In this document: positions 8,497 through 16,484 of the stretch, one piece after another
How positions within the stretch are numbered: position 1 is the first letter of the stretch
Layout of the letters: every line of letters begins with the position of its first letter
Assembly (NCBI RefSeq): GCF_031180885.1
Contig: NZ_JAPSLK010000016.1
Location: 62,001-126,000 of the forward strand
Direction: 5' to 3'
DNA: 64,000 bases
From: Saccharothrix sp.
Lineage (GTDB): Bacteria; Actinomycetota; Actinomycetes; Mycobacteriales; Pseudonocardiaceae
Position numbers and translations under genes: made by a program
Notes under the pieces: generated by a model
What the model saw: the letters and a program-made list of their open reading frames with translations, nothing else
Told to the model about the DNA's origin: nothing
Databases searched by the model: none

Positions 8497-9531
8497 CTAG
8501 GCCGTCGTGGCGGTCCGAATGCTGGGCAGGGTGGCCCGGATGCGACAGCCGGGGCCGTCGACCACCGCGATGCTGCCGCCGTGCAGGTCGATGATCCAGC
8601 GGGCGATGTTCAGCCCCAGGCCCGTGCCGCCCCCGCCGGCCCGCTCACCCCGGGTGAACCGCTCGAAGACCCGTTCCCGGTCCTCCGGTGCGATGCCGGG
8701 GCCGTCGTCGGAGACCTCCAGGACCAGGTCACGGGCCACCCAGGTCGCGGTCACCCGGACCTCGCCGCCGGACGGGCCGTGCCGGGCGGCGTTGTCCAGG
8801 AGGTTGACCAGGACCTGGTGGACGCGGGCCCGGTCGGCGACCACGGTCGCGGTCGGCGGGCGGACGTCCACCACGAATCTCGTCGCCGGGGACGCCACCG
8901 AGGCCTCCGCCACCACGTCGGCCAGCAGGGGCGCCACCGGGAACTCGGCCAGGGTCAGGCGGTGCGCGCCGGCGTCTATGCGGGACAGGTCCAGCAGCTC
9001 GGTCACCAGGCGGCCCAGGCGCTCGGTCTGGGCGAGGGCGGTGCGCATGGTCCGGGCGTCCGGGGCGGCCACGCCGTCGACCACGTTCTCCAGGACGTTC
9101 TGGAGGGCGGTGATGGGGGTGCGCAGCTCGTGGGAGACGTTGGCGATCAGCTCCCGGCGCTGCCGGTCGGCCGCCGCCAGGTCCGCCGCCATCTGGTTGA
9201 ACGCGCTGGCCAGCTCGCCCACCTCGTCGCGCGCGGTGGCCCGGACCCGCTTGCTGTAGTCGCCGCGCCGCATCGCGCGGGCCGCCGCGGTCATCTCGCG
9301 CAGCGGGCGGGTCATGCCGTGCGCCAGGACCTGCGAGGTCACCAGGGCGATGACCAGGGCACCCGTGGTCGTGCTGTAGGGCAGCCAGCCGATGCGGTAC
9401 CAGAAGAACGAAAACCCGGCCGCGCCCGACGAGACCAGCAGGATGCCCAGCTTAAGCTTGATCGAGCGGACCGGGTCCAGGGGTCTGGGCAGGAAGTCGA
9501 CGAACGCGCTGAACGCTGTCCGGAGCTTCAC
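8497..9531 (-). CDS. Sensor histidine kinase (BaeS-like)
   Basis: Membrane histidine kinase of 344 residues. Two hydrophobic segments (about 28-70) with only a short extracytoplasmic loop are followed by a HAMP domain, the dimerisation domain with phospho-acceptor His134 in NVSHELRTP, and an ATPase domain with N, G1 (DDGPGIAP) and G2 (GTGLGL) boxes. The GTG start overlaps the response regulator stop by GTGA, so translation is coupled. The small sensor loop suggests that it reads membrane or intramembrane stress. Partner: the regulator immediately upstream. Confidence 0.95.
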   Translation of the reverse strand: MKLRTAFSAFVDFLPRPLDPVRSIKLKLGILLVSSGAAGFSFFWYRIGWLPYSTTTGALVIALVTSQVLAHGMTRPLREMTAAARAMRRGDYSKRVRATARDEVGELASAFNQMAADLAAADRQRRELIANVSHELRTPITALQNVLENVVDGVAAPDARTMRTALAQTERLGRLVTELLDLSRIDAGAHRLTLAEFPVAPLLADVVAEASVASPATRFVVDVRPPTATVVADRARVHQVLVNLLDNAARHGPSGGEVRVTATWVARDLVLEVSDDGPGIAPEDRERVFERFTRGERAGGGGTGLGLNIARWIIDLHGGSIAVVDGPGCRIRATLPSIRTATTA

Positions 9532-10196
9532 CGCGGTGCCTCCAGGGCGTAGCCGACACCGTGGACGGTGCGGATCAGGTCCGTGCCGAGCTTGCGCCGC
9601 AGCGCCTTGATGTGGCTGTCCACGGTCCGGGTGCCGGTGCCCTCGTTCCAGCCCCAGACCTCGTTGAGCAGGCGTTCCCGGGACTGGACGGCGCGCGGCC
9701 GTTCGGCCAGGTGCACCAGCAGCTCGAACTCGGTCGGCGTGAGGTGCGCCTCGGCGCCGGCCCGCAGGACACGCCGTTCGGCGAGGTCGATCTCCAGGTC
9801 CGCGACGGTGATCCGGGTGGCGGAGGCGGCCGAGGACCGCTCCACCCGGCGCAGCAGGGCGTGCACGCGGGCGGCCAGCTCGCGGATGGAGAACGGCTTG
9901 GTCAGGTAGTCGTCCGCGCCGACCGCGAGCCCCACCAGCAGGTCCGTCTCGTCACCCCGGGCGGTGAGCATGAGCACGGGTACCGGCCGGTCGGCCTGGA
10001 TCCGGCGGCAGACCTCCAACCCGTCGAACCCCGGCAGCATGACGTCCAGCACGACGAGGTCCACGTCCCCCGCCTTGCGCACCGCCGACGGCCCGTCATG
10101 CGCCAACTCGACTTCGAACCCCTCGGCACGCAACCGCGCGGCCACCGACGAGGCGATCGTCAGGTCGTCCTCGACCACCAGAACCCGGCGTGTCAT
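9528..10196 (-). CDS. OmpR-family response regulator
   Basis: DNA-binding response regulator of 222 residues. The receiver domain (about 1-118) has the acidic pair at D10/D11, phospho-acceptor D51 in VVLDVMLPG and the conserved Lys in YLTKPFS. The winged-helix domain follows (about 130-220) and ends in the typical RTVHGVGY segment. First gene of the regulator-kinase-DUF4153 operon; the 117-bp spacer to the divergent recD2-like gene must hold its promoter. The target genes are not visible. Confidence 0.96.
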   Translation of the reverse strand: MTRRVLVVEDDLTIASSVAARLRAEGFEVELAHDGPSAVRKAGDVDLVVLDVMLPGFDGLEVCRRIQADRPVPVLMLTARGDETDLLVGLAVGADDYLTKPFSIRELAARVHALLRRVERSSAASATRITVADLEIDLAERRVLRAGAEAHLTPTEFELLVHLAERPRAVQSRERLLNEVWGWNEGTGTRTVDSHIKALRRKLGTDLIRTVHGVGYALEAPR

Positions 10197-10313
10197 GGCA
10201 CCGACTGTAGGTGTCGCCGGTGGAGAGCCTCGGTGAGAGTTGTGAACGTCGTGTGGAGGCCGCGCAGGAGGGCACGTGCCGCGCGTGGAGGTCCGGGCTT
10301 ATAAGTTGGCGGG

Positions 10314-12488
10314 ATGGCGGATGCGGTCCTCGAAGCAACCCTGGAGCGGATCACGTTCGCCAGCGAGGAGACCGGCTACACCGTGGCCCGCGTGGACACC
10401 GGGCGCGGCGGCGGCGATCTGGTCACCGTCGTCGGCTCGCTCTTGGGCGTGCAGCCCGGCGAGACGATCCGGATGCGCGGCCGGTGGGGCTCCCACCCGC
10501 AGTACGGCCGCCAGTTCGTCGTCGACGACTACACGTCCGTGCTCCCCGCCACCATCCAGGGCATCCGCCGCTACCTGGGCTCCGGCCTGATCAAGGGCAT
10601 CGGCCCGGTCCTGGCCGACCGGATCGTCACCCACTTCGGCCTCGACGCGCTGGACGTCATCGAGCACTCGCCGGAGCGCCTGATCGAGGTCCCCAAGCTC
10701 GGTCCGAAACGGACGAAGCTCATCGCTGCGGCGTGGGAAGAACAGAAGGCCATCAAAGAGGTGATGGTCTTCCTCCAGGGCGTCGGCGTGTCGACGTCTC
10801 TCGCCGTGCGGATCTACAAGCAGTACCAGGACCGGTCCATCGACGTCGTCCGGCAGGAGCCGTACCGGCTGGCCGGTGACGTGTGGGGCATCGGGTTCCG
10901 GACCGCGGACGTGATCGCGAAGGCGGTCGGCATCCCGCACGACAGCCCCCAGCGCGTGAAGGCCGGCCTGCAGTTCACGCTGTCCGAGGCGACCGGCGAC
11001 GGCGACTGCTTCCTGCCGGAGAACCAGCTGATCGCGGACGCCGTGCGCATCCTCCAGGTCGACGCGGGGCTGGTGATCGACTGCCTGGCCGAGCTGGTCG
11101 ACGAGGAGGGGGTGGTGCGCGAGGTCATGCCGGACGGGGAGGCGGCCGTGTACCTGGTCCCCTTCCACCGGGCCGAGGTGTCGCTGGCCGGGTCGCTGCT
11201 GCGGTTGCTGCGGACCGACGCCGAGCGGATGCCGGCGTTCCGCGAGGTGGACTGGGACCGGGCGTTCGGGTGGCTGGGCGCGTCGCTGGAGGAGAAGCAG
11301 CAGGAGGCCGTCCGGTTGGCCCTCACCCGGAAGGTGGCCGTGCTGACCGGCGGTCCGGGGTGCGGCAAGAGCTTCACCGTGCGGTCGATCGTGCGGCTGG
11401 CGGTGGCCAAGCGGGCGCGGGTGGTGCTGGCCGCGCCCACCGGGCGGGCGGCGAAGCGGCTGGCCGAGCTGACCGGGCACGAGGCGCGCACCGTGCACCG
11501 GCTGCTGGAGCTGAAGCCCGGCGGTGACGCCGCCTACGACCGCGACCGGCCGCTGGAGGCCGACCTGGTCGTGGTCGACGAGGCGTCGATGCTGGACCTG
11601 TTGCTGGCCAACAAGTTGGTGAAGGCGATCGCACCCGGGACGCACCTGCTGCTGGTCGGCGACGTGGATCAGTTGCCCTCGGTGGGGGCTGGGGAGGTGC
11701 TGCGGGACGTGCTGGCGCCCGACAGCCCCGTCCCGCACGTGCGGCTGACGCACATCTTCCGGCAGGCGCAGGAGTCCGGCGTGGTGACCAACGCGCACCG
11801 CATCAACTCCGGCGAGTACCCGCTGGTCCAGGGCCTGCCGGACTTCTTCCTGTTCCCCTGCGAGGACGCGGAGGAGGCGGCGGCGCTGACCGTGGACGTG
11901 GTGGCGTCCCGCATCCCGCGCAAGTTCGGCCTCGACCCGCGCACCGACGTGCAGGTGCTCACGCCCATGCACCGCGGCGCGGCGGGCGCGGGGGCGTTGA
12001 ACGTGGTGCTCCAGGAGTCCCTGACGCCGGCCGGGCCGAACGTGCCGGAGCGGCGGTTCGGCGGGCGCGTGTTCCGGGTGGGGGACAAGGTCACGCAGAT
12101 CCGGAACAACTACGACAAGGGCGCCAACGGGGTGTTCAACGGGACGCTCGGGGTCGTCACCGGGATCGACGTCGTGGACCAGAAGGTGACGGTTCGGACG
12201 GACGAGGACGAGGACGTGGACTACGAGTTCGCCGAACTGGACGAGCTGACGCACGCGTACGCCATGACGATTCACCGGTCGCAGGGCAGTGAGTACCCGT
12301 GCGTGGTCATCCCAATCACCACCAGCGCATGGCTGATGTTGCAGCGCAACCTGCTCTACACGGCGGTGACGCGGGCGAAGAAGCTCGTGGTGCTGGTGGG
12401 TTCGCGGAAGGCGATCGGGCAGGCGGTGCGGACGGTCGGCGCGGGCCGCCGGCACACCGCTCTCGACGTCCGGTTGAGTCAAACCTGA
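10314..12488 (+). CDS. recD2: RecD2-type SF1B DNA helicase
   Basis: 5'-3' ATP-dependent DNA helicase of the RecD2 family (a RecD homologue outside RecBCD), involved in DNA repair and replication. 724 residues, normal for the family. An N-terminal OB-like domain and helix-hairpin-helix region (LGSGLIKGIGPVLAD near residue 90) precede the helicase core: Walker A GGPGCGKS near residue 347, Walker B VVVDEASMLD near 424, and C-terminal motifs including THAYAMTIHRSQGSEYP. ATG start at 10314 with little Shine-Dalgarno sequence. Transcribed alone; the next gene starts 84 bp later with its own site. Confidence 0.92.
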   Translation: MADAVLEATLERITFASEETGYTVARVDTGRGGGDLVTVVGSLLGVQPGETIRMRGRWGSHPQYGRQFVVDDYTSVLPATIQGIRRYLGSGLIKGIGPVLADRIVTHFGLDALDVIEHSPERLIEVPKLGPKRTKLIAAAWEEQKAIKEVMVFLQGVGVSTSLAVRIYKQYQDRSIDVVRQEPYRLAGDVWGIGFRTADVIAKAVGIPHDSPQRVKAGLQFTLSEATGDGDCFLPENQLIADAVRILQVDAGLVIDCLAELVDEEGVVREVMPDGEAAVYLVPFHRAEVSLAGSLLRLLRTDAERMPAFREVDWDRAFGWLGASLEEKQQEAVRLALTRKVAVLTGGPGCGKSFTVRSIVRLAVAKRARVVLAAPTGRAAKRLAELTGHEARTVHRLLELKPGGDAAYDRDRPLEADLVVVDEASMLDLLLANKLVKAIAPGTHLLLVGDVDQLPSVGAGEVLRDVLAPDSPVPHVRLTHIFRQAQESGVVTNAHRINSGEYPLVQGLPDFFLFPCEDAEEAAALTVDVVASRIPRKFGLDPRTDVQVLTPMHRGAAGAGALNVVLQESLTPAGPNVPERRFGGRVFRVGDKVTQIRNNYDKGANGVFNGTLGVVTGIDVVDQKVTVRTDEDEDVDYEFAELDELTHAYAMTIHRSQGSEYPCVVIPITTSAWLMLQRNLLYTAVTRAKKLVVLVGSRKAIGQAVRTVGAGRRHTALDVRLSQT

Positions 12489-12572
12489 CGCAATTTCGCG
12501 GAAACTGCGACCACTTCCCGGTGTGCCCGGTGTCCATACCTGTGCGAGGACCACGGGTTGGGAGGGACCACC

Positions 12573-13673
12573 ATGCGACCGACACCCCAGGCGGGTGCCG
12601 ACGAACCGCTCGCGCGCGGCGGTGAACTGCTCGCGCTGGCGCGTGAGGGGGACGGTGACGCGTTCCGGGCGCTCGTCGAGCCGCACCGCGGTGAGCTGCA
12701 ACTGCACTGCTACCGCATCCTCGGGTCCGTCCAGGACGCGGAGGACCTGCTCCAGGAGACTTTGCCGGCGGCGTGGCGGGGCATCGGCGCCTTCGAGGGG
12801 TGGGCGTCGGTGCGGACGTGGCTGTACCGGATCGCGACCAACCGCTGCCTGAACGCGTTGCGCGCGGGCGACCGCAGGCCGTCGGCGGACTACCGGCCGG
12901 AGGTCCCGCTGCCCGAACCGTCCCACCTGCACGCGGAACCGGTCTGGCTGGAGCCCTACCCGGACGTCCTGCTGGACGGGATCGCCGACCACGCGCCCGG
13001 TCCCGAGGTCCGGTACGAGGTGCGGGAGTCGGTGTCGCCAGCGTTCCTGGCGACGCTCCAGCAGTTGCCGCCAAGGCAGCGGGTCGTGCTGGTGCTGCGG
13101 GACGTGCTGGGGTTCAGGGCCGCCGAGGTCGCGGCGATGCTCGACACGACCCCGGACTCGGTGAACGGGGCCCTGAAACGCGCCCGCGCCACCATGCCCG
13201 GCACTTTCCCGTCCGCGCACTCCGCGCCGCTCGCGCACGCTGCCCCGCTTCCGCACTCGGCCCCGTCCGCGCACTCCGCTCCGCTCCCGCACTCCGCTCG
13301 GGAACGCCGGGTGGTGGACGCTTTCGTTCGCGCGTTCGAGGCCGGGGACGTGGCCGCGGTGGTGGCCCTGCTCAGCGACGACGTCCGGCTGACCATGCCT
13401 CCGCTGCCCTTGGCGTACCAGGGATTGGCGGATGTCCGGAACTGTCTTGTGTCGGTCGCCATGCGCGACGGCAGGCGGCACCGGCTGGTGCCGACCCGGG
13501 CGAACGGGCAGCCGGCGTTCGGCGCGTACGTGCTCACCCCGATCCCGCGGGCGCACGGCGTGATCGTGCTGACGCCGGCCGGGGACCGGGTGCCGGCGGT
13601 GACCCGGTTCGTCGACAACGCGCTGCCGGCGGCGTTCGGGCTGCCCCGGTCGTTGCGGGGAGACCACCGGTGA
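12573..13673 (+). CDS. ECF RNA polymerase sigma factor with SnoaL-like tail (SigG/TIGR02960 type)
   Basis: Extracytoplasmic-function sigma factor of 366 residues. ATG at 12573 with GGGAGGG eight bases upstream. Region 2 is at about 20-90 (SVQDAEDLLQET) and region 4 at about 160-210 (LPPRQRVVLVLRDVLGF). Then comes a repeat-built linker of His-Ser-Ala-Pro hexads (13218-13298), then a C-terminal SnoaL/NTF2-like domain that in this group adjusts sigma activity without a classical anti-sigma factor. The stop overlaps the start of the exporter gene (GTGA), so the sigma factor and pump are co-made; the pump may be its target. Confidence 0.9.
   Translation: MRPTPQAGADEPLARGGELLALAREGDGDAFRALVEPHRGELQLHCYRILGSVQDAEDLLQETLPAAWRGIGAFEGWASVRTWLYRIATNRCLNALRAGDRRPSADYRPEVPLPEPSHLHAEPVWLEPYPDVLLDGIADHAPGPEVRYEVRESVSPAFLATLQQLPPRQRVVLVLRDVLGFRAAEVAAMLDTTPDSVNGALKRARATMPGTFPSAHSAPLAHAAPLPHSAPSAHSAPLPHSARERRVVDAFVRAFEAGDVAAVVALLSDDVRLTMPPLPLAYQGLADVRNCLVSVAMRDGRRHRLVPTRANGQPAFGAYVLTPIPRAHGVIVLTPAGDRVPAVTRFVDNALPAAFGLPRSLRGDHR
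13218..13298 (+). repeat. 18-bp coding repeat in sigma factor linker
   Basis: About four and a half copies of a six-residue unit (HSAPLP/HAAPLP/HSAPSA) lie between sigma region 4 and the SnoaL-like domain. The unit length is a multiple of three, so copy changes keep the frame. Confidence 0.8.
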
Positions 13674-15088
13674 CCGTGCGGCAGAGGTGGGTGTTGGCGC
13701 TGGCGTCCCTGGCGTCGTTCATGGTCGCCCTGGACAGCATGGTGGTGACGACCGCGTTGGCCACGATCCGGGAGGACCTGGGGGCGTCGGTCGAGTCGCT
13801 GGAGTGGACCGTCAACGCGTACAACCTGACGTTCGCGGTGCTGCTGCTGACCGGGTCGGCGCTGGGGGACCGGTTCGGGCGGCGGCGGGTGTTCGTGGTC
13901 GGGCTGGCGGTGTTCACGGCGGCGTCGGCGGCTTGCGCGTTGTCGCCGGACATCGGGGTGCTGATCCTCTCCCGGGCGGCGCAGGGGGTTGGCGCGGCGA
14001 TGGTGCTGCCGTTGTCGTTGACGCTGGTCAGCGCTGCGTTCCCGGCGGCGCAGCGGGGGCGGGCGATGGGGTTGTACCTGGGGTTGACCGGCTTGGCGAC
14101 GGCGAGCGGGCCGTTCGTCGGCGGGGTCGTGGTCGACGGGTTGGCGTGGCAGTGGATCTTCTGGCTGAACCTGCCGATCGGGGTGGTCGCGATCGCGCTG
14201 GCGACCCGCCGGGTCGACGAGGGTTTCGGCGCTCCGGCCCGGCTGGACCTGGTCGGGGTGCTGCTGGTGACCGCGGGTGCGTTCGGTGTGGTGTGGGGGT
14301 TGGTGCGGGCGAACGCGGCGGGGTGGCTGAGCGTCGAGGTGGTCGGGGCGTTGGCGCTGGGGGTCGCGCTGGTGGTGGTTTTCGTCCTGTGGGAACGGCG
14401 GACGCCGGCGCCCATGCTGCCGATGCGGTTCTTCCGGCTGCGGGCGTTCGCGACGGCGAACCCGGCGAACTTCTGCATGTTCGCGTCGTTGTACGGGACG
14501 TTGTTCTTCCTGGCGCAGTACTTCCAGGTGGCGCAGGGGGACACGCCGTTGGAGGCCGGGCTGCGGCTGGTGCCGTGGACGGGGACGTTGATGGTGTGCG
14601 CGCCGATCGCGGGGCGGTTGGTGGATCGTTACGGCGAGCGCACTTTCGTGGTCGGCGGGTTGTTGTTGCAGACCGTCGGCGCGGGTTGGATCGCGGCGAC
14701 GAGGGGCGGGGATTCCGGGTTGGCCGCGGCTCTGGGCGTGGGCTCGGGCTACGCGACTGTGTTGCCCGCGCTGGTGCTGGGCGGTGTGGGGATGACCATG
14801 GCGATGCCCGCGGCGCAGAAGGCGGTCGTCGGGGCCGTGGGGCCGGCGGAGATCGGGCAGGCATCGGGGGCGTTCATGATGCTGCGGATCTTGGGCGGGG
14901 TGTTCGGGGTGGCGGTGGCGGTCGCGGTGTTCGCGGGGTTCGGGGGCTACGAGTCACCGGCGGCGTTCTCGGCAGGCTTCACAGCGTCCATGACGGTGGT
15001 CGCCACTTTCGCCCTGGTCGGCGCCTTGATCGCCCTATCCATGCCCACCCGCCAACCCTCCACCTCCCACACCCCAGCCGCCGCCTAA
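13670..15088 (+). CDS. DHA2-family MFS drug exporter (EmrB/QacA-like)
   Basis: Proton-driven multidrug efflux pump in the inner membrane. The GTG at 13670 overlaps the sigma factor stop; 472 residues with about 14 hydrophobic helices. Motif A-like GDRFGRRRVF lies after the second helix, and the antiporter motif C region near residue 145 reads GLATASGPFVGGVV. The N-terminal MVALDSMVVTTAL is characteristic of the group. Operon partner of the ECF sigma gene. The substrate is unknown. A large GC-rich minisatellite begins about 40 bp after its stop. Confidence 0.92.
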   Translation: MTVRQRWVLALASLASFMVALDSMVVTTALATIREDLGASVESLEWTVNAYNLTFAVLLLTGSALGDRFGRRRVFVVGLAVFTAASAACALSPDIGVLILSRAAQGVGAAMVLPLSLTLVSAAFPAAQRGRAMGLYLGLTGLATASGPFVGGVVVDGLAWQWIFWLNLPIGVVAIALATRRVDEGFGAPARLDLVGVLLVTAGAFGVVWGLVRANAAGWLSVEVVGALALGVALVVVFVLWERRTPAPMLPMRFFRLRAFATANPANFCMFASLYGTLFFLAQYFQVAQGDTPLEAGLRLVPWTGTLMVCAPIAGRLVDRYGERTFVVGGLLLQTVGAGWIAATRGGDSGLAAALGVGSGYATVLPALVLGGVGMTMAMPAAQKAVVGAVGPAEIGQASGAFMMLRILGGVFGVAVAVAVFAGFGGYESPAAFSAGFTASMTVVATFALVGALIALSMPTRQPSTSHTPAAA

Positions 15089-15481
15089 AACCACCCCCGC
15101 CCCGCCGCCTACCCCTGCCCAGCCCGCCCAGCCCGTGCCCGCCCAGCCCGTGCCCGCCCAGCCCGTGCCCGCCCAGCCCGTGCCCGCCCAGCCCGTGCCC
15201 GCCCAGCCCGTGCCCGCGCGGCCCGCACCTGCCCAGCCCGCGCGGCCTGTGCCCGCCCAGCCGGCGCCCACGCGGCCCGCGCCCACGCTCCACAGCCCGC
15301 ACCCGCCGGCCCAACCCGCCCTCGGCCCTGTCCAGGCTGCCCTCCGCCCTCCCCGCGCCCACATCCCTACCCGGCCTCCCGCGCACCTCATCTACCGGGA
15401 CGCGCGAGTCGCCGGAAGGTCGCAGATCCTGCATGTCACACGATCGGGTGGCGTGCCGACAGCGCACGCCACCCCAACCGC
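15089..15481. repeat. Gene-free stretch with 15-bp minisatellite
   Basis: No gene supported. Six perfect head-to-tail copies of GCCCAGCCCGTGCCC occupy 15126-15215; degenerate copies continue to about 15290. All frames stay open because the unit has no stop, giving spurious Pro/Ala/Gln/Val and Gly/Thr/Trp ORFs. The remainder (15291-15481) is ordinary GC-rich spacer between the convergent exporter and MerR genes. Perfect identity of the core copies points to recent expansion. Confidence 0.85.
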
Positions 15482-16282
15482 CTACTTCACCGGGTACGCG
15501 ACGTCGCACACCTCGTCATCCGGCCCCGCCGAGTCCCAATCACCCCAGTACACCTCGCGCGGCGACCCGGCCTCCGCCAAGCCCTGCTCCTTGATCCACT
15601 CCGCCACCGCGTCGTAAGCCGACAGGATCTGCGGGTACTCGACCTCCCGCTTCTTCAGCCGGACGTACGCCTCCCGCCGAGCCGGCTCGACGCGCGCCGG
15701 CACCGTCGACGGGGCACGCTGGGCCGTGATGGGCATGCACACCTCCACCGGGCCGTCACTGTCCTCGTTCACCTCGCCGTGGTAGATCGCGAACGGGGCG
15801 TCGGAAACCCCGCCGAACTCGCCCGCCGCCTTCTCCACGCGGGTCATCGCGCCGACCATCCAGTCCACCAGTTCCGGCTGCAGCACGTGCCGCTGCTCGG
15901 TCAGCACGACCTGCTCGGGCACGTCCCGCACCTGGACCTCGTACATCTCCAGCAACCCCTTCCCTCCGGTCAACACGAAGTGGAGGTGCGCGGCCAGGTC
16001 CCGCTGCACCGCGAACCGCTGCTCGGCCCGCTCCCAGTACGCCGCGAGCACCGCCGCGCGGTCCGCCGCCGCGACCACCCGGGCGACCTCCGCCAGCGGC
16101 ATGTCGAGCCGGCGCAGCAGGGCCACCAGGCGGGCGTCCGCGAGCTGGTCCACGTGGTACCGGCGGTAGCCGTTGAACGGGTCCACCGTCGCCGGGCGCA
16201 GCAGGCCCTGCCGTTCGTACAGGCGCAACGCCTTGAGCGACAGCCGCGACCGCCGGGCGAACTCGCCTCGGGTGACCAGCAT
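15482..16282 (-). CDS. MerR-family regulator with GyrI-like effector domain
   Basis: Transcription activator of 266 residues. The ATG at 16282 is chosen because AGGAAG precedes it and because the helix-turn-helix begins at once (RGEFARRSRLSLKALRLYER); the open frame to 16432 has no site. The N-terminal MerR domain (1-75) and dimer helix are followed by a GyrI/BltR-type drug-binding domain (about 115-266). It resembles BltR/BmrR-like regulators of efflux. A MerR-type promoter palindrome lies about 30-50 bp upstream, so it is probably autoregulated. The convergent DHA2 pump 0.4 kb away is a possible target. Confidence 0.9.
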   Translation of the reverse strand: MLVTRGEFARRSRLSLKALRLYERQGLLRPATVDPFNGYRRYHVDQLADARLVALLRRLDMPLAEVARVVAAADRAAVLAAYWERAEQRFAVQRDLAAHLHFVLTGGKGLLEMYEVQVRDVPEQVVLTEQRHVLQPELVDWMVGAMTRVEKAAGEFGGVSDAPFAIYHGEVNEDSDGPVEVCMPITAQRAPSTVPARVEPARREAYVRLKKREVEYPQILSAYDAVAEWIKEQGLAEAGSPREVYWGDWDSAGPDDEVCDVAYPVK

Positions 16283-16303
16283 CCGCACTTCCTCCACGCG
16301 GTC

Positions 16304-16335
16304 GAGCCTCGGGCGTGCCCCAGGGGCACGGTCAA
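16304..16335 (-). promoter_or_regulatory. MerR-type promoter with palindromic operator
   Basis: Read on the minus strand: a -35-like TTGACC (16330-16335), then the perfect palindrome CGTGCCCCTGGGGCACG (16314-16330), then a -10-like AGGCTC (16304-16309). The roughly 20-bp spacing with a palindrome inside is the classical MerR arrangement. Confidence 0.7.
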
Positions 16336-16484
16336 GCGTCGCAGAGGACGAGGGTGTTGCGCCGGATGCACGCGGCACCTGTTGACAGCCGAGCCCACAA
16401 GCAACAGGTACGGCCGGTCGGAGGGTGTGCAAGGGTCCGGATTTGGCCCATCCTCCTGCTCAACCCTGCCTAGGAGGAACAACC

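Noticed and set aside
15135-15617. 160-codon ORF with PAQPV repeats on + strand
   Set aside because: It exists only because the 15-bp unit has no stops, overlaps the MerR gene end, and lacks a ribosome site or conserved domain. The Gly/Thr/Trp ORFs on the other strand are rejected for the same reason.
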